From: Billgrantia campisalis
GTDB taxonomy: Bacteria > Pseudomonadota > Gammaproteobacteria > Pseudomonadales > Halomonadaceae
NCBI RefSeq assembly: GCF_022341425.1
Contig: NZ_JABFUC010000001.1
Location: 124,001-188,000, forward strand
Length of the DNA stretch: 64,000 nt
Direction of reading: 5' to 3'
The first letter of the stretch is position 1; each line of letters begins with the position of its first letter. Positions 8,205-16,917 of this stretch are shown in pieces. The notes under the pieces were generated by a model. That model was not told where the DNA came from. It did not search any database and worked only from the letters and a program-made list of their open reading frames with translations. The position numbers were made by a program, and so were the translations under genes.

Positions 8205-9971
8205 ATGCCGAGAGCGATGAACGAACACTCCCCACCCCCACCGCACGAACGGGTCAGCTCGCTGGCAACGCACCCCGCACGGCTCGTCCAGAAGGGCTTC
8301 GAGCAGGGGCAGACCGGCATGGTGATCACCGATGCCAAGGGACATATCGTGCTGGCCAATCCGGCATTCTGCCGCCTAACCGGCTGCGAACCGGCCACAG
8401 CCAGTGGCCAGCCGATCGAACACTTCTTCGCCTCGCTGCACGAACCGGCCAACTTGCCCGCTGCGACCAACCGCACCAACGCCTCCGCCGCAACGCCCTC
8501 CTGGCAGCAGGAGGTACTGTGTCGCCACCAGGAGGGCGAGTCGCAGCCTATCCTGATGACGGTTGATGCCCTGCTCGACGACAAGGGGCGCCCAAGCCAT
8601 TACCTGCGCACATTCATCAACCTCGCCTCCCAGGACGGCAGCCGGATCGGGGGACGCCACTGGGTGCACGTCGACACCATGACGGGGCTACCCAACTGGC
8701 TGCTCCTGCGCGACCGACTCAACCATGCCCTGGCCCAGGCCGAGCGCGCCGATCAGGGCATGGCACTGCTGTTCATCGACATCGACCGCTTCAAGGCCAT
8801 CAACGATACCGCCGGACACCTTGAAGGCGACCGCCTGCTCGGCGAACTGGCACGACGCTTGAATGGCTCGCTGCGCAGCAAGGACACCCTGGCCAGGCTG
8901 GGTGGGGATCAATTCGTCATTCTGCTCGAGAAGGACGCCACGGCCGACGCCGCCCAGGCCGTGGCGGAGCGCCTGCAGGAGGCCCTGGAGCCACCGTTTA
9001 TCGCCAACGGACAGCGTCTGCTGCTGACTGCCTCGATCGGCATCGCGCTGTTCCCCAGCGATGCCCAGGACGAGGAGTCGCTGATCACCGGGGCACGCAG
9101 CGCCATGTACACGGCCCGCAAGCGGGGCCCCGGTCGACTGGCTTTCGTCAATCAGCGCCTGACCACGCAGCTCAAGGAGAAACATCGGCTGGAAAACCAG
9201 CTGAGCGAAGCCGCCCACCTGCCCGAGAAGTATTTCGACATTCACTACCAGCCGGAGCTGGCAACGACCAGCGGACGCTGCGTCGGCCTCAAGGCCGTGT
9301 TGCGCTGGCGTCAAACGCGTCGGGGGAAGCGCATGCCGGCGGATTTTCTGGATATCATGAACCGCCTGCGACTCGGCGTCCGCCTCGACCGCTGGGCCAT
9401 TTCACGCATCATCGCCGACCGGCAGCGCTGGATTGCGGAGGGCCTGCCAAGCGGAAAGCTACCCGTCTCGGTTACGCTGAGCGAATCCCACCTGGCCCAC
9501 GATACCTTTGACCGCCGGCCGCTGGATCACTTCCTGCGCAGCCAGGAAACGGCGCCACTGGAATGGCTGACACTGGAGGTGCCGGAGGGCGCCGTGACAC
9601 AGCGCCTGGACGATGCCATCCACATGCTCAAGCGCATCGAGAAGCTGGGCGTACGCTTGGCGGTGAGCGGCCTTGGCACACAGCCGATTGACCTCGCGTG
9701 GCTCGCTCGCCTCCCTTTTCATCAAGCCAGACTCAGCGCAAGCCTCACCTCCCCCGCCAACGACAGCGAGCGCAACCTGGCCAAGGCGCTGTGCCATCTG
9801 CTCGATTCGCTGTGTATCGAACCGGTCATCACCGACATTGACGATGCCGCCAGCGCCGCCCTGGCGACCACTCTGCCCGCCGCCCGCGTACTGGGCGACC
9901 AGCTCTGCCCGGCACTGGCACCCGAGGCACTCGACAAGTGGCACGCCAGCCACCTTGCCGCCGAGCCGTAG
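8205..9971 (+). CDS. PAS-GGDEF-EAL protein with both catalytic sites degenerate
   Basis: 588 residues, no membrane segment: PAS (about 25-150), GGDEF (about 155-310), EAL (about 325-575). The cyclase signature reads GGDQF rather than GG[D/E]EF. The EAL signature reads LKAVLRW, so the metal-binding Glu of E-A-L is lost. The expected Asn of VNLS is Thr (VTLS), the DDFGTG loop is VSGLGTQ, and the KIDRSF lysine and the late AEGVE glutamate are also gone. Overall folds are still aligned well. This suggests a c-di-GMP- or partner-binding regulator rather than an enzyme. The sigma-28-like promoter upstream suggests a flagellar or motility role. A surviving cyclase or phosphodiesterase activity is unlikely. 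Confidence 0.88.
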   Translation: MPRAMNEHSPPPPHERVSSLATHPARLVQKGFEQGQTGMVITDAKGHIVLANPAFCRLTGCEPATASGQPIEHFFASLHEPANLPAATNRTNASAATPSWQQEVLCRHQEGESQPILMTVDALLDDKGRPSHYLRTFINLASQDGSRIGGRHWVHVDTMTGLPNWLLLRDRLNHALAQAERADQGMALLFIDIDRFKAINDTAGHLEGDRLLGELARRLNGSLRSKDTLARLGGDQFVILLEKDATADAAQAVAERLQEALEPPFIANGQRLLLTASIGIALFPSDAQDEESLITGARSAMYTARKRGPGRLAFVNQRLTTQLKEKHRLENQLSEAAHLPEKYFDIHYQPELATTSGRCVGLKAVLRWRQTRRGKRMPADFLDIMNRLRLGVRLDRWAISRIIADRQRWIAEGLPSGKLPVSVTLSESHLAHDTFDRRPLDHFLRSQETAPLEWLTLEVPEGAVTQRLDDAIHMLKRIEKLGVRLAVSGLGTQPIDLAWLARLPFHQARLSASLTSPANDSERNLAKALCHLLDSLCIEPVITDIDDAASAALATTLPAARVLGDQLCPALAPEALDKWHASHLAAEP

Positions 9972-10085
9972 CCTTGAGCGACGACCCACCATAGCCGCCA
10001 TAGGCGACGTCGGGCGGTGGACTCGGGGCGCTACGCCGCCCATAGCAGCACTGCCTAAACACGCACACCATGGTACCGCACGCAC

Positions 10086-10119
10086 GAAAAAGCCGCCTAG
10101 CGGGATGCGCTAAGCGGCT
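10086..10119 (-). terminator. Intrinsic terminator downstream of tRNA-Ala
   Basis: On the minus strand AGCCGCTTAGCG, loop CATCC, CGCTAGGCGGCT forms a 12-bp stem (10091-10119), followed by a run of five T. It sits 18 bp beyond the tRNA CCA end and is a textbook rho-independent terminator. Confidence 0.9.
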
Positions 10120-10136
10120 GATTCGATGTGTCTTGT

Positions 10137-10212
10137 TGGTGGAGCCTAGCGGGATCGAACCGCTGACCTCAACACTGCCAGTGTTGCGCTCTCCCAGCTG
10201 AGCTAAGGCCCC
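10137..10212 (-). tRNA. alaW: tRNA-Ala (anticodon GGC)
   Basis: The minus strand begins GGGGCCTTAGCTCAGC and ends with an encoded CCA. The seven-base acceptor stem includes the G3-U70 wobble that is the alanine identity element. The anticodon loop CTGGCAG is closed by a CAACA/TGTTG stem, and the T loop is GTTCGATCC. 76 nt with CCA. Confidence 0.97.
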
Positions 10213-10468
10213 ACGTGAACTCGCCTTGCGAGAACGAGGCGAATACTACCCAGCTGACGCAGGGCCGTCAACACCAGAAGGAAAAAACTTCTCATCCCGC
10301 GCCGGGCACGGCGCTAGATCTACCCAGGTCAATTTGCCTTGTTGACTGAGTGTGGCAAGCTTTGAACTTTGAAGCGCCACCGGCTCACCCCGTCTGGCCT
10401 GGGTTTTCAGAACAGTGGCCACGGAGCACCCTGTGGGATCCTTTCAGCAACGCCGAGGAACGTCAGCC

Positions 10469-11116
10469 TTGATCAAGGTTCTCATTGTCGACGACCATCA
10501 ACTGGTCCGCACCAGCCTTGCCCGCCTGCTGGACAGCGAACAGGATATCGAGGTGGTCGGAGAGGCCGCCAGCGGTGAGCAAGCCATCACCCTGAGCCGC
10601 GCACTGAATCCAGACGTGGTGCTGATGGATCTGCGTATGCCCGGCATCGGTGGCCTGGAAGCGACCCGCAAGATCACCCGCACCAGCCCCGACGTGCGCG
10701 TTCTCGCCTTGACCGGATTCATGGAAGACAATTTTGCTCAGCGCCTGCTGGAAGCCGGGGCCAGCGGCTTCATCAGCAAGGACACTCAGCCTCCCGACAT
10801 GGTCGATGCCATTCGCAGTGTCTTCGCCGGCCAGCGCTATATCGGCTCGGACATCGCCCAGCGCTTGGTGCTGTCGCGCTTCGAACCGGATGAAAATCCC
10901 TTCGACCAGCTGTCTCAGCGTGAACTGCAGGTGGCCATGATGATCGTCAACTGTCAGCGCGTCGCGGAAATTTCCGATCGCCTGTTCCTCAGCCCCAAGA
11001 CCGTCAACACCTATCGGTATCGGATCTTCGAGAAGCTGGGGGTACAGACCGATGTGGAGCTCACCCACCTCGGCCTGCGCCACGGCCTGGTGGAGGGCTT
11101 CAGCACCGCCAACTGA
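10469..11116 (+). CDS. uvrY: GacA/UvrY-type response regulator
   Basis: LuxR-family response regulator, expected partner of a BarA/GacS sensor kinase, which typically activates Csr/Rsm small RNAs. Receiver domain: IKVLIVDDHQLVRTSL with the acidic pocket, phosphoacceptor Asp in VVLMDLRMPG, Thr in LALTGF and Lys in FISKD. C-terminal LuxR-type HTH: LSQRELQVAMMIVNCQRVAEISDRLFLSPKTVNTYRYRIFEKLGV. The start is the TTG at 10469, preceded 9 bp upstream by GAGGA, because family members begin with (M)IKVL; the frame stays open 18 codons further. It is followed by uvrC and pgsA, the classic gammaproteobacterial order. Confidence 0.94.
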   Translation: MIKVLIVDDHQLVRTSLARLLDSEQDIEVVGEAASGEQAITLSRALNPDVVLMDLRMPGIGGLEATRKITRTSPDVRVLALTGFMEDNFAQRLLEAGASGFISKDTQPPDMVDAIRSVFAGQRYIGSDIAQRLVLSRFEPDENPFDQLSQRELQVAMMIVNCQRVAEISDRLFLSPKTVNTYRYRIFEKLGVQTDVELTHLGLRHGLVEGFSTAN

Positions 11117-11166
11117 GGCGCTCGATCTGGTACCCTGGGGCCCTACCGATCGCCACCCGACCCACC

Positions 11167-12981
11167 ATGAGCTTCGATTCCCGGCAGTTCCTCGCCAACC
11201 TCACCCAGGCACCTGGCATCTACCGCATGCTCGATGCGCGGGGCGAGACCCTCTATGTGGGCAAGGCCAAGCGGCTGAAGGCTCGCCTGGCCAGCTACTT
11301 CCGCGGCACCCTGAATGCCAAGACCCAGGCCATGGTCGCCCGCATTGCCGACATCCAGGTCACGGTCACCCGTAGCGAGATCGAGGCGCTGCTGCTCGAG
11401 CAGACGCTGATCAAGGAACTGCGTCCGGCCTACAACATCCTGCTGCGCGACGACAAGTCCTACCCCTTCGTCTTCGTCTCCGACCGTCACCCCTACCCGG
11501 CGCTGGAGTACAAGCGAGCCAGGAAACGGCATGACGACGGGCGCTATCTGGGGCCCTACCCCAGCAGCGGCGCCGTGCGCGAGAGCCTCTCGCTGATGCA
11601 GAAGATCTTTCGTATCCGTAACTGCGAGGATAGCGTCTTCGCCCACCGCACACGCCCCTGCCTGCAGTACCAGATTCAGCGCTGCAGCGCCCCCTGCGTC
11701 GGCTACATCAGCGAAGCCGACTACCGCCGCGACCTGGAGCATGCCGTCATGTGTCTGGAAGGCCGCAGCGAGCAGGTGACCCGCGAGTTGACCGAGGCCA
11801 TGGAGGCCGCCAGCCGCGACCTTGCCTTCGAGGATGCCGCGCGCCTGCGCGACCAGATCCAGCACCTGCGCCAGCTGCAGCAGCGCCAGTTCGTCGACAC
11901 CGAAGGCGGCGATGCCGACATCTTCGCCCTGGCCAGCCGGCCAGGTGCGCTGTGCATTTCCGTGCTCGCCGTGCGCCAGGGACGACTGCTGGGAGCCCGG
12001 CACCATGCCCCGGAGAACGGACTCGACCTGGGCCCGGAAGCGCTGCTCGGCGACTTCATCAGCCAGTACTACCTGGGCCAGGGCCGCGTGATCCCCCAGG
12101 AAGTCATCACCAACCTGGCGCTTCCCGACAGCGATATCCTGGAGAGCGCCCTGAGCACCCGCGCGGAACGCCGCATCCGCTTGACCCACCGCGTTCGCGG
12201 TCATCGCAGCCAGTGGCTCGAGCTGGCCCGTACCAACGCCGAACAGCAGCTTGCCGGCCAGCTGGCCAGCCAGACCCAGCTGACACGACGCTTCGAGGCG
12301 CTGCGCACCGCCCTGAACCTGCCCGAAGCCCCCAACCGACTGGAGTGCTTCGACATCAGCCACAGCCATGGCGAAGCCACCGTGGCATCCTGCGTGGTCT
12401 TCGACCACGAGGGGCCGCGCAAATCCGACTATCGGCGCTTCAATATCGAGGGGGTGGCCGCCGGCGATGACTACGCCGCCATGCGCCAGGCCCTGGAACG
12501 CCGGTTTCGACGCCTGGCCGAGGGCGAGGGCCATGTGCCCGACATCCTGCTGGTGGACGGCGGCAAGGGGCAGCTTAACCTGGCCAGGGACATCCTCGCG
12601 GGACTCGAGCTGCCCGACATTCTGCTGCTGGGTGTCGCCAAGGGTGCCACCCGCAAGGCCGGGCTGGAGACCCTCTTCCTGGAAACCGTCGACCGACAGC
12701 TCGATCTGGACGCCACGTCGCCGGCGCTGCACCTGATTCAACACCTGCGCGACGAGGCCCACCGGTTTGCCATCACCGGCCACCGAACCCGGCGTGACAA
12801 GGCACGCCGCAGCTCGACCCTGGAGGGGGTTGCCGGCGTGGGCCCCAAGCGACGCCGCGAACTGCTGCGCTTCTTCGGCGGTCTGCAGGGGGTAAAACAG
12901 GCCAGCCGCGAGGAGCTCGCCCGTGTGCCGGGCATCAGCGCCACGCTCGCCGAGGCAATTCATCGCGCCCTGCATGGATGA
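11167..12981 (+). CDS. uvrC: UvrABC excinuclease subunit C
   Basis: Makes the dual incisions in nucleotide excision repair. 604 residues. N-terminal GIY-YIG nuclease (PGIYRMLDARGETLYVGKAK) for the 3' cut. UVR/UvrB-binding motif near 205-235 (DLAFEDAARLRDQIQHLRQL). RNase H-like C-terminal nuclease for the 5' cut (RLECFDISHSHGE, then DYRRFNIEG and PDILLVDGGKGQL with catalytic Asp). Tandem helix-hairpin-helix at the C-terminus (LEGVAGVGPKRRRELLRFFG and VPGISATLAEAI). The start is 50 bp after uvrY. Confidence 0.98.
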   Translation: MSFDSRQFLANLTQAPGIYRMLDARGETLYVGKAKRLKARLASYFRGTLNAKTQAMVARIADIQVTVTRSEIEALLLEQTLIKELRPAYNILLRDDKSYPFVFVSDRHPYPALEYKRARKRHDDGRYLGPYPSSGAVRESLSLMQKIFRIRNCEDSVFAHRTRPCLQYQIQRCSAPCVGYISEADYRRDLEHAVMCLEGRSEQVTRELTEAMEAASRDLAFEDAARLRDQIQHLRQLQQRQFVDTEGGDADIFALASRPGALCISVLAVRQGRLLGARHHAPENGLDLGPEALLGDFISQYYLGQGRVIPQEVITNLALPDSDILESALSTRAERRIRLTHRVRGHRSQWLELARTNAEQQLAGQLASQTQLTRRFEALRTALNLPEAPNRLECFDISHSHGEATVASCVVFDHEGPRKSDYRRFNIEGVAAGDDYAAMRQALERRFRRLAEGEGHVPDILLVDGGKGQLNLARDILAGLELPDILLLGVAKGATRKAGLETLFLETVDRQLDLDATSPALHLIQHLRDEAHRFAITGHRTRRDKARRSSTLEGVAGVGPKRRRELLRFFGGLQGVKQASREELARVPGISATLAEAIHRALHG

Positions 12982-13050
12982 TGCCGTCACCTGCAGATAG
13001 AATAGTGCCCGTTACGGCATCCCAGACTTCCGGTAAGGACCCCGCCCATA

Positions 13051-13599
13051 ATGAACATCCCCAACATCCTGACGCTGGCCAGAATCGCCTTCATCCCGCT
13101 GCTGGTGGTGTTCGTCTACCTCCCCTATACCTGGAGCATGCCCGTGGCGGCCGCCCTGTTTGCGCTGGCAGCGATGACCGACTGGCTGGACGGCTACCTG
13201 GCAAGACGCTGGGACCAGGCCACGCCCTTCGGCGCCTTCCTCGACCCGGTGGCCGACAAGCTGATGGTCGCCGTCGCCCTGGCACTGCTGATCGAGCGCT
13301 TCGACAGCGCCTGGCTGACGCTGCCGGCGCTGGTGATCATCGGCCGCGAGATCGTGATCTCCGCCCTGCGTGAGTGGATGGCCGAAATGGGCAAGCGTGG
13401 CAGCGTCGCCGTGTCCTGGCTGGGCAAGGTCAAGACCACCCTGCAGATGGTCGCCATTCTGCTACTGCTGGCCTTCGCCCCCGGCACCCCGCTGGCCATG
13501 GTGGGCGTGGCGACACTCTACGTGGCGGCGATCCTTACCTTCTGGTCCATGGCGCTTTATCTCCGCGCCGCCTGGCCGCACCTGAGTCGGTCGATGTAA
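13051..13599 (+). CDS. pgsA: CDP-diacylglycerol-glycerol-3-phosphate 3-phosphatidyltransferase
   Basis: Inner-membrane enzyme that commits CDP-diacylglycerol to phosphatidylglycerol and cardiolipin. 182 residues, starting [20 protein letters not shown] as in family members. The CDP-alcohol phosphotransferase motif D-x2-DG-x2-AR-x8-G-x3-D-x3-D is complete ([20 protein letters not shown] then LDPVADK). About five membrane segments. Follows uvrC by 69 bp and precedes the tRNA cluster, as in Escherichia coli. Confidence 0.97.
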   Translation: MNIPNILTLARIAFIPLLVVFVYLPYTWSMPVAAALFALAAMTDWLDGYLARRWDQATPFGAFLDPVADKLMVAVALALLIERFDSAWLTLPALVIIGREIVISALREWMAEMGKRGSVAVSWLGKVKTTLQMVAILLLLAFAPGTPLAMVGVATLYVAAILTFWSMALYLRAAWPHLSRSM

Positions 13600-13661
13600 G
13601 CCGGTGAACAACAAGCATTTGACAGCCGCGCATGCATCCGTATAATTCGCTCTCGAGTCGA

Positions 13662-13736
13662 GCGGGAATAGCTCAGTGGTAGAGCATCGCCTTGCCAAGG
13701 CGAGGGTCGGGAGTTCGAATCTCCTTTCCCGCTCCA
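13662..13736 (+). tRNA. glyW: tRNA-Gly (anticodon GCC)
   Basis: GCGGGAA/TTCCCGC acceptor stem, D arm GCTCAGTGGTAGAGC, anticodon loop TTGCCAA closed by CGCC/GGCG pairing, T loop GTTCGAATC and encoded CCA. 75 nt. First of the Gly-Cys-Leu tRNA series after pgsA. Confidence 0.97.
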
Positions 13737-13761
13737 GACTTGCAGAGTCAGATGCGTGACA

Positions 13762-13814
13762 GCGAGGGTCGCGAGCCGGTGCGCCGGTCCGATCGAATCT
13801 CCTTTCCCGCTCCA
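13762..13814 (+). pseudogene. Decayed tRNA-Gly remnant
   Basis: GCGAGGGTCGCGAG (13762-13775) matches 13700-13713 of tRNA-Gly with one change. After a 17-bp insert, 22 bases of its T arm, acceptor strand and CCA recur exactly (13793-13814 versus 13715-13736), followed by a shared GACTTGCA. The 5' half and D arm are absent, so it cannot fold as a tRNA. Either a duplicated tRNA-Gly that decayed or the scar of recombination at the tRNA 3' end. Confidence 0.75.
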
Positions 13815-13848
13815 AGACTTGCATCGAGTCTGACCTACGACTCCTTGA

Positions 13849-13922
13849 GGCTGGATGGCAGAGTGGTTATGCAGCGGACTGCAACTCCGTGTACGCCGGT
13901 TCGATTCCGACTCCAGCCTCCA
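13849..13922 (+). tRNA. cysT: tRNA-Cys (anticodon GCA)
   Basis: GGCTGGA/TCCAGCC acceptor stem, anticodon loop CTGCAAC within CGGA/TCCG pairing, T loop GTTCGATTC and encoded CCA. 74 nt. Second tRNA of the Gly-Cys-Leu series. Confidence 0.96.
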
Positions 13923-13956
13923 CTATTCCCTTCAGCTCCCCGCTCGACACCGTGCC

Positions 13957-14043
13957 GCCCGGATGGCGAAATTGGTAGACGCAAGAGACTTAAAATCTCT
14001 CGGTGGCAACACCGTGCCGGTTCGAGCCCGGCTCCGGGCACCA
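13957..14043 (+). tRNA. leuZ: tRNA-Leu (anticodon TAA)
   Basis: GCCCGGA/TCCGGGC acceptor stem, anticodon loop CTTAAAA, and a long type II variable arm (CGGTGGCAACACCG) typical of leucine tRNAs. T loop GTTCGAGCC and encoded CCA. 87 nt. Ends 57 bp before nadB. Confidence 0.97.
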
Positions 14044-14100
14044 GGCGCCTCGCCAGACTGATCTCCACCGGCTCGCCCGGTCTGCCACGCGGCGGGGCTG

Positions 14101-15717
14101 ATGCAACGTGCTCCAGCGAGAACCCGCATGCTGCGAAGCGAACACGATGTTCTGGTGATCGGCGGCGGCGTGGCCGGGCTGACCCTGGCCCTGCATGCCG
14201 CAGAGTCGCGCCGCGTCACCCTGGTACGCCCCGCCAGCGATGACCAGGGGGCCAGTCGCTGGGCACAGGGCGGTATCGCCGCCGTACTCTCCCCCCAGGA
14301 TGATTTCGATGCCCACGTGGCAGACACCCTGGTGGCCGGTGACGGCCTATGCGACGAGCGAGCCGTGCGCTTCACCGTCGAGCAGGGCCCTGCCGCGATC
14401 GAGTGGCTGCTGTCGCTGGGCGTTCCCTTCACCCGCGACCCCAGCCCCGATGCCGGCTACCCCTATCACCTGACACGAGAAGGCGGCCACGGCGCCCGGC
14501 GCATCATTCACGCCGAGGACGCCACCGGCCGCGCCGTGCTCGATACCCTGATGATTCATGCCCAGGCGCATCCGGCCATTACGCTGCGTGACGACCTCAC
14601 CGCCATCGGCCTGATCGGCGACGCCCTCGGCCAGTGCCGCGGCGCTCGCTGCCTGGATGCCGACGCCCGGCCCGTCGAGCTGCTGGCCAGCGATACCGTA
14701 CTGGCCACCGGCGGCGCCAGCGGACTCTATCGCCATACCACCAGCCCCCAGCCGGCCAGCGGCGAAGGCATGTTGATGGCCGCCGAGCTGGGTGCGGCAC
14801 TGATGAACCTGGAGTTCCAGCAGTTTCACCCCACCTGCCTCTACGACCCGGAAGGCCCGCCTTTCCTGATCAGCGAAGCGGTGCGCGGCGAGGGAGGCAG
14901 GTTGCTCAATGCCCGAGGTGAGCGCTTCATGCCGGCGCTGGACCCCCGTGCCGAGCTTGCCCCGCGCGATATCGTCGCGCGCGCCATCGATGCCGAGATG
15001 CAGCGCACCGAGTGCGATCATGTCTACCTGGACATCCGCCACCTGGGCGACGCGGCCATCCGCCATCACTTCCCGACCATTCACGCCCACTGCGCCAGTC
15101 GCGGGCTGGATATCGTGGCGCAGCCCATTCCCGTGGTCCCCGCCGCCCACTACAGCTGCGGCGGCGTGGCCACCGACCTCGATGGCGCTTCGAGCGTGCC
15201 CCATCTCCACGCCGTTGGCGAAGTGGCCTGCACCGGGCTCCACGGCGCCAACCGCATGGCCAGCAACTCGCTGCTCGAATGCCTGGTATTCGCCCGCAGC
15301 TGCGCCGGGCGGCTCGCCGAGCGCCGTGAACCGGCCCAGGCCCCGCTCTCTCCCTGGCAGCCCGGGGCAAGCAGCGTGGACAGGGAACGACTCCGCGCGT
15401 GGCGACTGGGGATGCGCGACATCATGAGCGCGAGGGTCGCGATCGTGCGCCGGGATAGCGGCCTCGAGCAGGCGGCAGACGCGCTCGAGCAGCTGGCGAG
15501 CGAGGTGGCGCCGATGGTTCAGCAAGCCAGGCCCAGCGTCGCCCTGGCCAGCCTGTGGCACGCCCTGCGGCTGGCCAGGCTTACCGTGGCCAGCGCCCGC
15601 CACCGCCGGGAATCACGCGGACTGCACTACAACCCAGACTGCCCGCGGCATGACGACGGCAAGACTGCCCCAAAACCCTCGCGGATCCATCTTTCCAACC
15701 TTCCCGACGAAGCCTAG
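14101..15717 (+). CDS. nadB: L-aspartate oxidase
   Basis: FAD enzyme oxidising L-aspartate to iminoaspartate, the first step of de novo NAD synthesis (with NadA). The FAD-binding GxGxxG motif lies in HDVLVIGGGVAGLTLALHAA, followed by GASRWAQGGIAA. The flavoprotein motif TREGGHGARRIIHAEDATGR and the substrate region FQQFHPTCLY...FLISEAVRGEGG are all present, with PAAHYSCGG and LHGANRMASNSLLE near the C-terminal third. 538 residues from this ATG; the ATG at 14128 (529 residues) is equally possible. Convergent with ygfX. Confidence 0.97.
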   Translation: MQRAPARTRMLRSEHDVLVIGGGVAGLTLALHAAESRRVTLVRPASDDQGASRWAQGGIAAVLSPQDDFDAHVADTLVAGDGLCDERAVRFTVEQGPAAIEWLLSLGVPFTRDPSPDAGYPYHLTREGGHGARRIIHAEDATGRAVLDTLMIHAQAHPAITLRDDLTAIGLIGDALGQCRGARCLDADARPVELLASDTVLATGGASGLYRHTTSPQPASGEGMLMAAELGAALMNLEFQQFHPTCLYDPEGPPFLISEAVRGEGGRLLNARGERFMPALDPRAELAPRDIVARAIDAEMQRTECDHVYLDIRHLGDAAIRHHFPTIHAHCASRGLDIVAQPIPVVPAAHYSCGGVATDLDGASSVPHLHAVGEVACTGLHGANRMASNSLLECLVFARSCAGRLAERREPAQAPLSPWQPGASSVDRERLRAWRLGMRDIMSARVAIVRRDSGLEQAADALEQLASEVAPMVQQARPSVALASLWHALRLARLTVASARHRRESRGLHYNPDCPRHDDGKTAPKPSRIHLSNLPDEA

Positions 15718-15729
15718 AGCCCCCCTTAC

Positions 15730-16134
15730 TCAGCTATGCTGCACCAGCCAGCGCCGCAGCCGATGCAGCGCCTCGCGGCGGCTGCTGTCCGGCCACAGCC
15801 ACAGGGTGCGCCCCTCGCCTCCCAGCTGCAGGGCGATCAGCCAGGGCCCCAGGTAGCGACAGTGCAGCACCACCTCGCGGCACTCACCCTCCGGCCAGGC
15901 GCGCCAGAACCAGCGCCCCTTTCCTTCCTGCTCGGGGACCAGCTGCAGCTCCCCACGCAGGGGACGATAGGCCAGATACCCCAGCATCAGCGCCACCCAT
16001 GCCGCTGCCACCAGCGCCAACTGTGGAGAGCCGTAGCGCGCCAGCACGGCCAGCACGGCTACTCCCAGCAGGGCGTGGCTCCACCAGACCAGCCTAGACG
16101 GGACGACGGGTATCGTTATCGGGGTTGTCGGCAT
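15730..16134 (-). CDS. ygfX: YgfX-family membrane protein
   Basis: 134 residues with two adjacent TM helices near the N-terminus (about 18-52), then a soluble domain containing REVVLHCRYLGPWLIALQL. This is the layout of YgfX (CptA), the membrane partner encoded next to SdhE. The ATG lies inside the end of sdhE (41-bp overlap), indicating coupling. YgfX has been described as a toxin-like protein acting on the cell-division cytoskeleton or as an accessory to SdhE; which applies here is unknown. Confidence 0.8.
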   Translation of the reverse strand: MPTTPITIPVVPSRLVWWSHALLGVAVLAVLARYGSPQLALVAAAWVALMLGYLAYRPLRGELQLVPEQEGKGRWFWRAWPEGECREVVLHCRYLGPWLIALQLGGEGRTLWLWPDSSRREALHRLRRWLVQHS

Positions 16135-16390
16135 GGGCCTGAATCAGCTCCACGATGCGGCAAAATGCCGCGTCGGTCGGCGCCTCCCGGCGCATCAGCC
16201 AGGCGAACAGATCCTGATCCTCCTCCTTGATCAGCTCGCGATAAGCGGCCTGATCGACGTCGTCAAGGTCGTCATAGCAGTGCTCGAGAAAGGGAATCAG
16301 CAGCAGGTCAAGTTCCCACATGCCGCGGCGGGAGTGCCAGTAGAGCCGCTTGCGCAGGGCAGCGGCATCCGGGTTAGTCGCTTCGCTCAA
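16094..16390 (-). CDS. sdhE: FAD assembly factor SdhE
   Basis: Small protein promoting covalent FAD attachment to succinate dehydrogenase and fumarate reductase flavoproteins. The conserved RGxxE motif is present (RKRLYWHSRRGMWELDLLLI), with the later DDVDQAAYRELIKEEDQDLFAWLM. The start is placed at a TTG preceded by GAGG (98 residues), because upstream codons have no similarity to the family. Overlaps ygfX. Divergent from ihfB. Confidence 0.9.
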   Translation of the reverse strand: MSEATNPDAAALRKRLYWHSRRGMWELDLLLIPFLEHCYDDLDDVDQAAYRELIKEEDQDLFAWLMRREAPTDAAFCRIVELIQAHADNPDNDTRRPV

Positions 16391-16442
16391 CGTCGGCCTC
16401 GAGTGTCCGGGTGAATGGACCGCCAGTATACCGGAGCCATCG

Positions 16443-16468
16443 ATGCGGGGCAGCATACCGCCCCGCAT
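16443..16468. promoter_or_regulatory. Perfect 9-bp hairpin in the sdhE-ihfB divergent region
   Basis: ATGCGGGGC (16443-16451) and GCCCCGCAT (16460-16468) are perfect inverted repeats around an 8-base loop. The element lies 13 bp before the putative ihfB -35 box and 53 bp from the sdhE start. It could be an operator or a terminator-like insulator. No U tract follows on either strand. Confidence 0.45.
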
Positions 16469-16480
16469 TGCCCACACTGC

Positions 16481-16509
16481 TTGACCATGGTCGTAGTGCG
16501 TTGTTTTAT
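16481..16509 (+). promoter_or_regulatory. Candidate sigma-70 promoter of ihfB
   Basis: TTGACC (16481-16486), 17-bp spacer, TTTTAT (16504-16509). Five of six and four of six consensus positions. 82 bp upstream of the ihfB start and the best sigma-70-like pair seen in this gap. Confidence 0.5.
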
Positions 16510-16591
16510 CTCGATTTGAACAGTATGCTGAAGACAGAACAAGAATGCCGCCCATATCCACCCGGACCTGGGGACCGCCTGGAGATAGCCG

Positions 16592-16888
16592 ATGACCAAA
16601 TCCGAGTTGATCGAGCAGATCGCAATGCGACAGCCTGAGCTTTCGATCAAGGAGGTCGAATCCTCGGTTCGCCTCATTCTCGACGACATCACCGATACCC
16701 TTGCCGAAGGCGGTCGAGTGGAGATACGCGGCTTCGGCAGCTTCTCACTGCACTACCGGGAGCCCCGGGTCGGCCGCAACCCCAAGACCGGCGAGCCTGT
16801 CGCGCTGGAGGGCAAGTTCGTGCCACACTTCAAGCCCGGTAAGGAGCTGCGTGAGCAGGTCAATGCCAGCCGAGCGCTCGGCTACTAA
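16592..16888 (+). CDS. ihfB: Integration host factor subunit beta
   Basis: Nucleoid DNA-bending protein, forming a heterodimer with IhfA. 98 residues, beginning [18 protein letters not shown]. The HU/IHF signature is complete ([20 protein letters not shown] then [14 protein letters not shown] and [11 protein letters not shown]), with the Pro of RNPKTG that intercalates into DNA. In many gammaproteobacteria rpsA lies directly upstream; here the upstream gene is divergent sdhE. lapA follows after 29 bp. Confidence 0.97.
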   Translation: MTKSELIEQIAMRQPELSIKEVESSVRLILDDITDTLAEGGRVEIRGFGSFSLHYREPRVGRNPKTGEPVALEGKFVPHFKPGKELREQVNASRALGY

Positions 16889-16917
16889 CGACTCCATCAT
16901 TCACAAGGGATAGACAC

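Noticed and set aside
11143..12990. 615-codon open frame on the minus strand across uvrC
   Set aside because: Antisense shadow of uvrC, with no ribosome site or family motif.
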